15,294 nt of DNA, taken from positions 1-15,294 of the forward strand of contig CANFHS010000026.1 of NCBI GenBank assembly GCA_947446835.1, read 5' to 3'. The translations under genes and the position numbers were made by a program. The notes below the pieces were generated by a model. That model saw nothing but the letters and a program-made list of their open reading frames with translations. It did no database searches and was not told where the DNA came from. Numbering within the stretch: the first letter of the stretch is position 1; each line of letters begins with the position of its first letter. The DNA comes from Bacteriovoracaceae bacterium. GTDB lineage: Bacteria; Bdellovibrionota; UBA1018. Positions 1-8,186 of the stretch are shown here, in pieces.

Positions 1-222
1 CCCGAGCTGCTGTTTTCGGGAGACACCCTGTTCGAGGGCAGCGTCGGACGAACCGACCTCTGGGGAGGCGACGGCGAGATCCTCCGGAACTCCATTCATC
101 GCCGCATCTTCACGCTGGATGACGACGTGCCCGTTTGCCCGGGTCATGGCCCGGACACGAAGGTGGGCGTCGAGAAACGGGGCAATCCGTTCGTGGGCCT
201 CGGTGGAAAGGTGCAGGTTTGA
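1..222 (+). CDS. MBL-fold hydrolase (glyoxalase II-like), C-terminal part
   Basis: Frame 1 is open from the window edge to TGA at 220-222 and encodes the last 73 residues of a metallo-beta-lactamase-fold hydrolase. Residues 7-10 (GDTL, followed by FEGSVGRTDL) carry the Asp that bridges the two metals in this family, and CPGHGP at 46-51 carries a C-terminal metal-binding His. The tail EKRGNPFV is also typical of the hydroxyacylglutathione hydrolase / YcbL group. These enzymes hydrolyse thioesters such as S-lactoylglutathione in the cytoplasm, but the substrate cannot be told from this fragment. The N-terminal HxHxDH metal motif would lie left of the window. The stop overlaps the proposed TTG start of tgt (TTGA, 219-222), so the two genes are probably co-transcribed. 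Family assignment is secure; substrate is not. Confidence 0.85.
   Translation, partial: PELLFSGDTLFEGSVGRTDLWGGDGEILRNSIHRRIFTLDDDVPVCPGHGPDTKVGVEKRGNPFVGLGGKVQV
202..211 (+). promoter_or_regulatory. Ribosome binding site deciding the tgt start
   Basis: The purine-rich GGTGGAAAGG lies 7 bases before the TTG at 219 and inside the 3' end of the upstream hydrolase gene. It supports TTG 219 as the tgt start. An in-frame ATG at 135 would add 28 residues without Tgt similarity and would overlap the upstream gene by 88 bp. Confidence 0.5.
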
Positions 223-1361
223 GCTCGATCCTAGAATTCCAGGTGGAGAAGGCCCTTCCGGGCGAAGACGGCGTGCCGCGCGCCCGGGCCGGGCGCATCC
301 GCTTGCCCGGTCTTCATGGCCAAGGGCATGTCATCGAGACGCCCATCTTCATGCCCGTGGGGACCCAGGGCACGGTCAAGGCCGTGGCCACCCGCGAGCT
401 GGAAGAGATGCGGGCGCAGATCATCCTGGGGAACACCTACCACCTTTACCTTCGGCCCGGGCACGAGCGCGTCGAGCGTCTGGGGCACCTGCACCGGTTC
501 ATGAACTGGTCGGGTCCGATCCTGACCGACAGCGGAGGCTTCCAGGTTTTTTCGCTCTCGGACCTGAACAAGATCGATGACCAGGGCGTGACCTTCCGTT
601 CGCACCTGGATGGATCGCTCCACCGCTTCACGCCGGAGCTTTCGATGGAGATCCAGCGCGGCCTGGGCTCCGACATCGTCATGGCGTTTGACGAGTGCCC
701 GCCTTACCCGGCAACGCCCGAGCAGGTGCAAGCGGCGATGCGCCGGACGGTGTCCTGGGCCGAGCGCGGGCTTCGTGTGGAGCTCAAGCCGCACCAGGCG
801 CGATTCGGCATCGTGCAGGGCGGTCTCTTCGAGGAGCTGCGGACCCGTTCGGCCCGGGAAATCACCGCGATGCCGTTTGACGGGTTTGCCATCGGGGGCT
901 TGTCGATCGGTGAGACGCCCGACCTCATGCAAAAAATGGCGTACTACACCGCCCCGTTACTGCCGCAGGACCGGCCTCGGTACCTGATGGGCGTGGGCCG
1001 CCCCGAGGATCTGGTGGAAGGGGTGCGGGCGGGAATCGACATGTTCGATTGCGTGATGCCGACCCGCAATGCCCGGCATGGGATCCTGTTCACGAGCCTG
1101 GGAAAGCTGAACATCAAGAACCAGAAATTCCAGGATGATGCCGGTCCCTTGGACCCGGAGTGTCCGTGTGAAACCTGCACGAAGTACTCGCGCGCATACT
1201 TGAGGCATTTGTTCGTGTGTGGCGAGGCGCTTTCCGCGCGGCTCAATTCTATCCACAACTTGACCTATTACCTGCACCTGATGCGTCAGATGCGGACCGC
1301 GATTCTGGAGAATCGCTTTGACGAGTGGGTCAAAACTTTCTATAGCAAAATCAACAGATAA
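219..1361 (+). CDS. tgt: Queuine/preQ1 tRNA-guanine transglycosylase
   Basis: Exchanges guanine 34 in the anticodon of GUN-decoding tRNAs (Asp, Asn, His, Tyr) for preQ1, the base-insertion step of queuosine synthesis in the cytoplasm. With the TTG start at 219 the protein has 380 residues, the normal length. Family landmarks are ETPIFMPVGTQGTVKA (40-55), ILTDSGGFQVFSL (101-113) with the acid/base Asp104, GIVQGG (197-202), and GIDMFDCVMPTRNARHG (272-288) with the nucleophile Asp277. The zinc site is C315, C317, C320 and H346, with the CxCx2Cx25H spacing of the Zymomonas enzyme. The start is chosen because TTGA overlaps the upstream stop, a Shine-Dalgarno-like stretch precedes it, and the N-terminus then matches known Tgt. 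yajC follows 24 bp after the stop. The tgt-yajC-secD-secF order is a widespread arrangement. No catalytic residue is missing. Confidence 0.97.
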   Translation: MSSILEFQVEKALPGEDGVPRARAGRIRLPGLHGQGHVIETPIFMPVGTQGTVKAVATRELEEMRAQIILGNTYHLYLRPGHERVERLGHLHRFMNWSGPILTDSGGFQVFSLSDLNKIDDQGVTFRSHLDGSLHRFTPELSMEIQRGLGSDIVMAFDECPPYPATPEQVQAAMRRTVSWAERGLRVELKPHQARFGIVQGGLFEELRTRSAREITAMPFDGFAIGGLSIGETPDLMQKMAYYTAPLLPQDRPRYLMGVGRPEDLVEGVRAGIDMFDCVMPTRNARHGILFTSLGKLNIKNQKFQDDAGPLDPECPCETCTKYSRAYLRHLFVCGEALSARLNSIHNLTYYLHLMRQMRTAILENRFDEWVKTFYSKINR

Positions 1362-1385
1362 CGCAGTTCCGTGAGGGCGAGTCCG

Positions 1386-1793
1386 ATGTCGAAAAAATGG
1401 ATCACGATGGGAGCATTCTTTCTGGGTCAGGCCACCTTGGCGGTGACGTCAGTCCGGGCAGATGGCCCGGCTCTTCCGGCCGGCTCGGCCGCTTCTGGCG
1501 CGCCCGCGCAGCCTTCGCTGATGATGAACCTGGTGCCGTTCGTCGGCATGTTCGCCGTGATCTACTTCCTGATGATCCGGCCCCAGCAGAAGAAGGTGAA
1601 AGAGCAGCAGGACATGCTCTCGCAGCTCAAGAAAGGTGACGAGGTCGTGACCAATGCCGGGATCCTCGGCACCGTCGCCGGAATCACCGAAAAAGTGGTG
1701 ACCTTGGAAGTGGCCGACAACGTCCGCCTGAAGATGCTCAAGAGCCAGGTTTCGCAGGTCATGAAGGCCGGCCAGCTCAAAGAACTGACCTGA
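1386..1793 (+). CDS. yajC: Sec translocon accessory protein YajC
   Basis: YajC is the small membrane subunit that associates with SecD and SecF next to SecYEG. The family core is clear: a membrane helix at about 46-64 (NLVPFVGMFAVIYFLMI), then RPQQKK (65-70), a charged stretch, and KGDEVVTNAGILGTVAGI, the conserved cytoplasmic beta region. At 135 residues it is longer than E. coli YajC (110). The extra length is a second hydrophobic stretch at about 6-26, ending in an SVRA-like site that resembles a cleavable signal peptide. ATG 1386 is preferred because GAGGGCGAG (1373-1381) sits at the right distance before it; a GTG at 1371 would swallow that site and add five residues. secD starts 19 bp downstream. 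Confidence 0.93.
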   Translation: MSKKWITMGAFFLGQATLAVTSVRADGPALPAGSAASGAPAQPSLMMNLVPFVGMFAVIYFLMIRPQQKKVKEQQDMLSQLKKGDEVVTNAGILGTVAGITEKVVTLEVADNVRLKMLKSQVSQVMKAGQLKELT

Positions 1794-1812
1794 TCGACGG
1801 AACACGGGGGAA

Positions 1813-3546
1813 ATGATGAACAGGGGTTGGTGGGCGAAGCTCGTTCTGCTGGTGGTTTTTGTCGTGACCGCCGTCATCTACACGGTTCCGACGGTGTTCA
1901 ACCTGAACACCGAGAAGACCCGGTGGCCATTCAAACAGAAGATCAACCTGGGGCTCGATCTCCAGGGCGGCCTGTACATGGTTCTCGGGGTGGACTTCAA
2001 CAAGGTCTATGCCGACGTCATGGCCCGCCAGGCGGAGCAGCTTCCGCAGGTGATGAAGGACAAGGGCATCGCCCTCACTTCGTCGCGCCTCGTGAAGGAA
2101 GGGTTCCCCATCGATGACCCCCGCGTGGAGCTCCAGTTCCAGGCCGCGGACTCCGACAAGCTGCGCGCCGCGGTCAAGGACCGCTTCCCGAACCTGCGCC
2201 TGACCGGCGACAAGCCGGGAACTCTTGAACTGGGCCTGGCCCGCGAGGCGCGCCAGGAAATCCGCGACAAGACCATCAACCAGTCCATCGAAGTCATCCG
2301 CAACCGCATCGACGAGTTCGGTGTGGCCGAGCCGGTCATCGCTTCTCAGGGCAACGACCGGATCACGGTCGAGCTGCCGGGCATCAAGGAAGTCCAGCGT
2401 GCCAAGGACCTGATTGGTCGCACGGCGAAGCTGGAGTTCAAGATCGTGGACGACAAGGACATGCCGCCCTCGCGGCTGGCCCAGATCATCCAGGAGCTGG
2501 AAACCAAGAACAACGCCGCCTACAAGGACGGCGCCCGCTTCTCCGATTACGTGGTCAAGATCAACGAGCTGGCCCAGGGCAAGATCCCCGCAGGCACCCA
2601 GATCGCCTTTGAGCGCGTGAAGGGCCAGGGCGCCCGTACCGAGAACGAAGGCGCCGGCCGTATCCCGTACCTGCTGTTCAGCAAGGCGGAAGTGACGGGC
2701 GAGGAGCTGCAGGACGCCTCCGTGGCTTTCGATCCGGAAACCCGTCGGCCGAACGTGAGCTTCACGCTCAACCCGCGCGGCGCGGACCTGTTCGACAAGG
2801 TCACGGCCGCCAACCTCCACAATCGCCTGGCCATCGTGCTCGACAACATCGTGCACTCCGCGCCGGTGATCCAGAGCCGCATCTCGGGCGGCCGCGGCCA
2901 GATCACGCTGGGCTCGGGCGATGGCGAGAAGCTGATGCAGGAAGCCAAGGACCTGGCCATCGTGCTCCGGGCCGGCGCGCTTCCCGCGCAGCTCGAGTTC
3001 CTCGAGCAGCGGGTGGTGGGCCCTTCGCTCGGCCAGGACTCCATCCAGGCCGGCGCCAAGGCCGGCGTGGTGGGTTGCCTGCTCATCTTCGCGTTCATCT
3101 CCATCTACTACCGGATGAGCGGGGTCGTGGCCTCCGTGTCGCTGATCTTCAACGCACTGTTCCTGCTGGCCATCCTGATCGGCATCGATGCCACGCTGAC
3201 CTTGCCGGGCATGGCCGGCATCGCGCTGACCATCGGCATGGCGGTCGACTCCAACGTGCTGATCTTCGAGCGCATCCGCGATGAGCTGATGGAAGGCAAG
3301 TCCGTGACGGGTGCGGTGCAGGCCGGCTTCCAGAAGGCCTTCACGGCCATCTTCGACGCCAACATCACCCACGGAATCATCGCGGTGATCCTGATGACCT
3401 ACGGCACGGGCCCCATCCGCGGCTTCGCGGTGACCCTGCTCATCGGCATCCTCACCACGTTGTTCTGCGCCATCACCGTGTGCAAACTGTTCTTCGACGG
3501 CTACCTCGGATTCCGCAAATCCGAGATCAAGCAGCTTTCGATCTGA
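1813..3546 (+). CDS. secD: Protein translocase subunit SecD
   Basis: SecD and SecF form an RND-type inner-membrane complex that uses the proton gradient to pull exported proteins through SecYEG on the periplasmic side. The protein has 577 residues: TM1 at about 9-30, the family motif INLGLDLQGGLYMVLGVD (44-61), a large periplasmic P1 region including TVELPGI and GRTAKLEF, then RPNVSFTLNP and SAPVIQSRISGG. GALPAQLEFLEQRVVGPSLG leads into TM2-TM6. The proton-relay Asp lies in GMAVDSNVLIFERIRDE (Asp479, equivalent to Asp519 of E. coli). A second ATG at 1816 is an equally good start; the purine run GGGGGAA (1806-1812) is better spaced for it. secF follows after 25 bp. No truncation or frameshift is seen; secD and secF are separate rather than fused. 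Confidence 0.97.
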   Translation: MMNRGWWAKLVLLVVFVVTAVIYTVPTVFNLNTEKTRWPFKQKINLGLDLQGGLYMVLGVDFNKVYADVMARQAEQLPQVMKDKGIALTSSRLVKEGFPIDDPRVELQFQAADSDKLRAAVKDRFPNLRLTGDKPGTLELGLAREARQEIRDKTINQSIEVIRNRIDEFGVAEPVIASQGNDRITVELPGIKEVQRAKDLIGRTAKLEFKIVDDKDMPPSRLAQIIQELETKNNAAYKDGARFSDYVVKINELAQGKIPAGTQIAFERVKGQGARTENEGAGRIPYLLFSKAEVTGEELQDASVAFDPETRRPNVSFTLNPRGADLFDKVTAANLHNRLAIVLDNIVHSAPVIQSRISGGRGQITLGSGDGEKLMQEAKDLAIVLRAGALPAQLEFLEQRVVGPSLGQDSIQAGAKAGVVGCLLIFAFISIYYRMSGVVASVSLIFNALFLLAILIGIDATLTLPGMAGIALTIGMAVDSNVLIFERIRDELMEGKSVTGAVQAGFQKAFTAIFDANITHGIIAVILMTYGTGPIRGFAVTLLIGILTTLFCAITVCKLFFDGYLGFRKSEIKQLSI

Positions 3547-3571
3547 AACCCGGAAACCAGGGAGCTTCACC

Positions 3572-4522
3572 GTGTTCCATCTCGTCCGTCCCGACCTGAA
3601 CGTCGATTTTCTGGGCAAAAGCAAACCGATCGTGTGGCTGTCCACCGTGGCTGCCGTCATCAGCCTGGGCCTGCTGGCCGTCAAAGGCCTGAACTACGGC
3701 ATCGACTTCACCGGCGGCGCGCTGGTGCAGGTCAAGGTTCCCGCCTCGATGGAGATCGCGGGCCTGCGTGAGACGCTCGACAAGGGCGGCATCAAGGAGC
3801 CGGGAGTCGTGCAGATCGGCGAGCCCCAGGATCATGAGTTCATGATCAAGGTGCAGGCCACGGCCGAGAAGCTGAACCAGGTGGCGGCCCAGGTCGAACA
3901 GGCCCTGACCGCCCACGTAGGTGCAGGCCAGTTCGAGGTCAAGAAGGTGGACGTGGTGGGCCCGGCCGCAGGGGAGAGCCTGCGCCAGTCGGCGTTCCTG
4001 TCCATCCTGTACGCCCTGCTTTGCATCGTTGTCTACATCACCTTCCGGTTCGACATCCGCTATGCCCCGGGCGTCCTGCGCGCCCTGGCCGTGGACGTGA
4101 TCATCACCCTGGGCGTTTGGGTGGCCATGCAGCGCGAATTCAACCTGACGGTGCTCGCTGCCATGCTGACCATCGCCGGCTACTCGTGCAACGACACGAT
4201 CGTCATCTACGACCGCATCCGCGACTTCACGCATGCGCACCCGAACTGGACCCTGGAGCAGGCCATCAACAAGTCGATCAACCTGAACCTGGGCCGGACC
4301 ATCCTGACCGTGGGCTGCACGCTGCTCGTGGTGTTCGCCATGTTCTTCATGGGCGGCCCGGTGCTGCAGGACTTCTCGTTGCCGCTCATCATCGGTTTCG
4401 CCATCTCGGTGCCGTCGACCATCTACGTTGCCAACCCGATGATCCTGTACATGGAAAAGCGGCGCATCGCCAAAGAGAAGGCCAGGGCCTCGGGCGCTGG
4501 CATGAAGCCGGCCAGGGCCTGA
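3572..4522 (+). CDS. secF: Protein translocase subunit SecF
   Basis: Partner of SecD in the proton-driven accessory complex of the Sec translocon. The 316 residues match the usual length (E. coli 323). TM1 is at about 19-38, followed by NYGIDFTGGALVQV (41-54), a short periplasmic domain, and five more helices from about 138 to 292. The TM4 motif is GYSCNDTIVIYDRIRD (203-218), and NKSINLNLGRTILT (233-246) is the conserved loop. The start is GTG at 3572 with GGGAG (3560-3564) seven bases before it; no upstream ATG fits. One oddity is that the motif read as ALAHDVIIT in E. coli SecF is here ALAVDVIIT, so the His is Val174 (GTG at 4091-4093). recJ starts four bases after the stop. Confidence 0.97.
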   Translation: MFHLVRPDLNVDFLGKSKPIVWLSTVAAVISLGLLAVKGLNYGIDFTGGALVQVKVPASMEIAGLRETLDKGGIKEPGVVQIGEPQDHEFMIKVQATAEKLNQVAAQVEQALTAHVGAGQFEVKKVDVVGPAAGESLRQSAFLSILYALLCIVVYITFRFDIRYAPGVLRALAVDVIITLGVWVAMQREFNLTVLAAMLTIAGYSCNDTIVIYDRIRDFTHAHPNWTLEQAINKSINLNLGRTILTVGCTLLVVFAMFFMGGPVLQDFSLPLIIGFAISVPSTIYVANPMILYMEKRRIAKEKARASGAGMKPARA

Positions 4523-4526
4523 CCGG

Positions 4527-6320
4527 GTGTCGCGGGGGGCACCGGTGGAAGTCCGCGAGTGGAAGCTCAGGGCTCCTGAGGAGTCGGGGAGTGGTGTGGA
4601 CCTGCAGGGCCTGCTGGACCGGCTGGGCAGCGAGACCGGACTGTCGGTCACGACCTTGCGGGTTTGCCTGGCTCGCGGCCTCCGGGACGCCGAGGCCATC
4701 CGCGAGTTCCTGAATCCTCGCCTGGAGAAGCTGACGGACCCTTTCAGGATCCGCGACATGGACCGTGCGGTGGAGCGCCTGGTGCGCGCCCGTACCGCGC
4801 AGGAACATGTGCGGGTCTACGGCGATTACGACGTGGATGGGACCTCGGGCGCCGCGCTCCTGAGCAGCATCCTGCGCGACTGGGGCTTCCGGTTCGATGC
4901 GAGGCAGCCCGATCGCTTCAAGGATGGTTACGGCCTGAATCCGGCCGCGGTGGACGAGGCCCATGAGGCCGGCGTCCGCCTGATGCTGACGGTGGACTGC
5001 GGGATCACGAGCCATGCAGCTAATCAGCGTGCTACCGAGCTGGGCATCGAGGTTGTGGTCGTGGACCACCACCAGATCGACCCCGCCAAAGGAGTGCCGG
5101 CGGCGGCGGCGGTGATCAATCCCCAGCGCGCCGACTGCGAGTCGGGCCTCCGGCAGCTGTGCGGCTGCGGGCTGGCATTCTACCTGGCGCGGGCGCTGCG
5201 CTCGCGGGGGCGCGAGCTGGGCTGGTGGCCTGTGGGACAGGAGCCCAACCTCAAGCAGCACCTGGACCTCGTGGTCATGGCCACCGCGGCCGACATGGTG
5301 CCGCTAACGGGCGACAATCACATCCTGGTGCGACACGGACTGGAGATCCTCAAGCAGTCCAGAAAGCCCGGGGTGCGGGCCCTGCTCGAGGCCGCAGGCG
5401 TTTCGTCGCGGGATATCAGCCCGGGGCACCTGGGCTTCGTGATCGGTCCGCGCATCAATGCGTCAGGCCGCATGGGTTCGGCATCGACCGCGCTGGAGCT
5501 GCTGACCACCGAGGACGTGTCGCGAGCCGCTGTGCTGGCGCACGAGCTGGAGCGGGTCAACAAGGAGCGCGCCGAGCTGCAGAACGCCATCTGGGACCAG
5601 GTGCGCGCGCGGGTCGAGGAGGGGCTGGCCCAGGGCAAGTTCAAGCACGGCATCGTGGTCGCGGATCGCGAGTGGCACGAGGGCGTGGTGGGCATCGTGG
5701 CCTCGCGGGTCACCGAGACGTTCCGCAAGCCCGCCGCGGTGATCGCGCTGCGCGAGGACTTCGGCAAGGGCAGCGTGCGTTCGTTCGCGGGCAAGGACGT
5801 GCTCCAGGCGCTGCGGGACTCGGCGGCGCACCTGCTGGGGTTTGGCGGACACAAGCACGCCGCCGGGCTCTCGGTGGCGCACGACCAGGTGGACGCGCTG
5901 GCCGAGTCGTTTGACCAGGCGCTGGCGCGCATCCAGGAAGATGCGCTGGCCAAGCCCTTGCTCGTCGAGGGAGCCTGCACCCTGGCCGAGCTCGACGTGC
6001 GGACCTTGCGTGAGATTGAAAGCCTCGGACCGTTCGGTCCCGGAAACCCGGAGCCCGTTTTCACGTTTCGCGCTTCGGCGCGCACGAGGCAGATCCTGAA
6101 GGGTCGCCACCTGAAGCTCAACCTGGTGCACGGGGCCGCTTCGAGCGGTGCGGCGGTGATGATGGAGGCCATCTGGTTCCATGCGGCCGAGCGCGATGAG
6201 CTTCTCGTCGAGGGTGTCCTGGAGGCCGAGTGCGAGTGGGCCGGCGTTCCCGAGCTGAACCGGTTCCGGGGGCGCGTGACGCCGACGGTCCGGGTCCGTG
6301 ACTGGCGCCCTCTGGTGTGA
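4527..6320 (+). CDS. recJ: Single-stranded-DNA-specific 5'-3' exonuclease RecJ
   Basis: RecJ degrades single-stranded DNA 5' to 3' in recombination, mismatch and base-excision repair in the cytoplasm. It has 597 residues (E. coli 577). DHH-family motifs are intact: GDYDVDGTSGAALL with D100, D102 and D104, LTVDCGI with D157, VVDHHQ with D180-H181-H182, GPRINASGR (307-315), EWHEGVVGIVASRV, and the DHHA1 motif GGHKHAAG with GGH at 440-442. A C-terminal OB-like region follows, containing GPFGPGNPEPVF. The start given is GTG 4527, four bases after the secF stop. A GTG at 4545, preceded by the G-run at 4534-4539, would remove six residues and is also possible. The position suggests translation coupled to secF. 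Downstream lies a promoter rather than another tightly linked gene, so recJ likely ends this operon. Confidence 0.96.
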   Translation: MSRGAPVEVREWKLRAPEESGSGVDLQGLLDRLGSETGLSVTTLRVCLARGLRDAEAIREFLNPRLEKLTDPFRIRDMDRAVERLVRARTAQEHVRVYGDYDVDGTSGAALLSSILRDWGFRFDARQPDRFKDGYGLNPAAVDEAHEAGVRLMLTVDCGITSHAANQRATELGIEVVVVDHHQIDPAKGVPAAAAVINPQRADCESGLRQLCGCGLAFYLARALRSRGRELGWWPVGQEPNLKQHLDLVVMATAADMVPLTGDNHILVRHGLEILKQSRKPGVRALLEAAGVSSRDISPGHLGFVIGPRINASGRMGSASTALELLTTEDVSRAAVLAHELERVNKERAELQNAIWDQVRARVEEGLAQGKFKHGIVVADREWHEGVVGIVASRVTETFRKPAAVIALREDFGKGSVRSFAGKDVLQALRDSAAHLLGFGGHKHAAGLSVAHDQVDALAESFDQALARIQEDALAKPLLVEGACTLAELDVRTLREIESLGPFGPGNPEPVFTFRASARTRQILKGRHLKLNLVHGAASSGAAVMMEAIWFHAAERDELLVEGVLEAECEWAGVPELNRFRGRVTPTVRVRDWRPLV

Positions 6321-6360
6321 AGGTCACCGCGCCCGGGAGCTTCTGGAAGCGGCCGGCCAT

Positions 6361-6388
6361 TTGACAAAACCCTGACAGTGGATAAAAT
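6361..6388 (+). promoter_or_regulatory. Near-consensus sigma-70 promoter for the S8 protease
   Basis: TTGACA at 6361-6366 is a perfect -35 box. It is followed by a 16-bp spacer and TAAAAT at 6383-6388 as the -10 box (5 of 6). It lies in the 116-bp gap after recJ, in a local AT-rich patch, and predicts a start of transcription near 6395 with a leader of about 40 bases. It gives the protease transcription independent of the sec-recJ operon. Confidence 0.75.
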
Positions 6389-6424
6389 CTCGGAAAGCGA
6401 ACGGGTTTTATTTCCATGTTGTTC

Positions 6425-6432
6425 AGGGAGGA
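6425..6432 (+). promoter_or_regulatory. Strong ribosome binding site for the S8 protease
   Basis: AGGGAGGA lies four bases before ATG 6437. It decides the start in favour of 6437 over the in-frame ATG at 6416, which would put this site inside the coding region and add seven residues ahead of the signal peptide. Confidence 0.8.
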
Positions 6433-6436
6433 CACA

Positions 6437-8167
6437 ATGGGGAACGGATTCTCTGTTTTTGGCCGGGACAAGGTCCTGGTTTCGTTGGGCGCGGCTGCTC
6501 TCGGGTTGCTGGGTTCGGTTCCCCAGGCCCAGGCCATGAACCAGGTCATTCGCACCCAGGAGCATGTTCCGGGTGAAGTCCTGGTGAAGCTCAAGTCGCA
6601 GTCGCGGGTGCAGGCCCAGTCCGTGGTCATCCAGACCCTGCGCCGGGCGCTCGGTCAGGAAGCCGTCCTGAGCATTCACCCCCTGGTCACCGATGCGCAG
6701 GTGCAGAACGTCCGCATCGCAAACGACTCGGACCTGCCTCGCGCGATCGCGGCCCTTCGCCAGAGCGACTCGGTCGAAGTGGCTGAGCCGAACTGGGTGG
6801 TCCACGCCCTTGAATCCGGCGTCCCGACCGATCCCGAATTCCAGAAGCTCTGGGGCCTGAAGAACACCGGTCAGGCCGATTCGGCCGGCCAGGTGGGCAC
6901 CGTGGGCGCCGATATCAACGTGCTGCCGGTTTGGCAGCAGGGTCACACCGGCTCCAGGAACATCCTGGTGGCGGTCATCGACACCGGCATCGACTGGACC
7001 CATCCGGACCTGAAGGACAACCTCTGGACCAATCCGGGCGAAGTGGAAGGCAACGGCAAGGATGACGATGGCAACGGCTTCATCGACGACATCCATGGCT
7101 GGAACTTCTTCGCGAACACCGCGGCCTCGAACGATGACCACGACCACGGGTCGCACTGCGCGGGCACCATCGGCGCCTCGGCGAACAATGGCCAGGGCGT
7201 GGCCGGTGTGAACTGGAACGTGTCCCTGCTTCCGGTGAAGTTCCTGAGCGGCAGCGGCTCCGGCTCGACCGAAGGCGCCATCAACTCGGTCAACTACGCG
7301 CGCCAGATGAAGGTGAACGTCATGTCCAACAGCTGGGGGGGCGGCGGTTTCTCGCAGCTCCTCCTGGACGCCATCAAGGCCGCCAAGGACCAGGGGATCC
7401 TGTTCGTGGCCGCCGCGGGCAACGACTCCTCGGACAACGACGCCCTTCCTTCTTACCCGGCAAGCTACCAGCTCGACAACGTGCTGGCCGTGGCAGCGAC
7501 CGACAACCGTGACTCCATTGCCTCGTTCTCGAACTTCGGCAAGACCACGGTCCATGTGGCCGCTCCTGGCGTGAAGATCTTCAGCACTGTCAAGGGTGGC
7601 AAGTACGCCACCTTCAGCGGAACGTCGATGGCGACCCCGCACGTGGCCGGCATCGCCGCCCTCCTGATGTCGGCGGACAGCACGCTCACCTATGCCGACA
7701 TCAAGTCGCGCCTGATCCGCACCTCGACCCCGGTCCAGGGGCTCAAGGGCAAGGTCGTCGCCAAGGGCCGCGTGAACGCCTACAACGCCCTGATGAACGT
7801 GGTCCCCCCGAATGACGAACCGGATGAGTCGCTCTGGAAAGACCAGGTCGACACCACGGAATCCGAGCACCCCTACAAGAATTCGGCGGACCAGACCTTC
7901 ACGATCAGCTCCCCGGGAGCCAAGTTCATGCGGGTGATTTTCGAAAGGGTTGAAACCGAGCGCAATTACGATAAGGTTTCAGTTCAGACTGCAGCAGGTG
8001 AGACCGTGGACGAAATCACCGGAACGGTGGCCAATTACCGGTCCGAGTACGTCCGGGGCGACAAGATCCTCATCAAGCTGAAGTCGGACGGGAGCGTCAA
8101 TGGCTGGGGTTTCAAGGTCGCAAAAATCCAGATCATCGCGGCTGGTCCTGCCATCGGCTCGCACTGA
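6437..8167 (+). CDS. Secreted subtilisin-family (S8) serine protease with CUB-like tail
   Basis: Exported endopeptidase of 576 residues. A signal peptide (1-33, ending PQAQA) is followed by a propeptide resembling the fervidolysin-type inhibitor domain (about 42-125: GEVLVKLKS at its start, SVEVAEPNWVVHA at its end). The catalytic domain spans about 145-440. The triad is D182 in AVIDTGIDWTHPDL, H237 in DHDHGSHCAGT and S397 in FSGTSMATPHVAG; the oxyanion Asn is N329 in AAAGNDSS. DDDGNGFIDD (209-218) looks like a calcium-binding loop, as in many bacterial subtilases. The tail (about 463-570), with HPYKNSADQTF, NYDKVSV and SDGSVNGWGFKV, resembles CUB-like beta-sandwich domains found behind secreted proteases and may bind substrate or surface. 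The gene has its own strong promoter and ribosome binding site, suggesting high expression. Codons for the start of the tail are distinctly AT-richer than their surroundings. The natural substrate is unknown. Confidence 0.93.
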   Translation: MGNGFSVFGRDKVLVSLGAAALGLLGSVPQAQAMNQVIRTQEHVPGEVLVKLKSQSRVQAQSVVIQTLRRALGQEAVLSIHPLVTDAQVQNVRIANDSDLPRAIAALRQSDSVEVAEPNWVVHALESGVPTDPEFQKLWGLKNTGQADSAGQVGTVGADINVLPVWQQGHTGSRNILVAVIDTGIDWTHPDLKDNLWTNPGEVEGNGKDDDGNGFIDDIHGWNFFANTAASNDDHDHGSHCAGTIGASANNGQGVAGVNWNVSLLPVKFLSGSGSGSTEGAINSVNYARQMKVNVMSNSWGGGGFSQLLLDAIKAAKDQGILFVAAAGNDSSDNDALPSYPASYQLDNVLAVAATDNRDSIASFSNFGKTTVHVAAPGVKIFSTVKGGKYATFSGTSMATPHVAGIAALLMSADSTLTYADIKSRLIRTSTPVQGLKGKVVAKGRVNAYNALMNVVPPNDEPDESLWKDQVDTTESEHPYKNSADQTFTISSPGAKFMRVIFERVETERNYDKVSVQTAAGETVDEITGTVANYRSEYVRGDKILIKLKSDGSVNGWGFKVAKIQIIAAGPAIGSH

Positions 8168-8186
8168 TTCCCGTACCCAGGTTCTT

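Noticed and set aside
1777..3684. Long open frame on the minus strand (635 codons) opposite secD
   Set aside because: Antisense to an unambiguous secD with all motifs; the product is low-complexity and rich in H, D, G and R, typical of the opposite frame in GC-rich coding DNA.
6335..6360. Terminator after recJ
   Set aside because: GCTT/AAGC with a four-base loop and the GGCCGGCC palindrome are short and have no T-run; recJ termination may be rho-dependent or absent.
5318..7870. 850-codon minus-strand open frame across recJ and the protease gene
   Set aside because: It spans two clearly real plus-strand genes and the promoter between them, has no recognisable domain, and is a GC-driven shadow frame.
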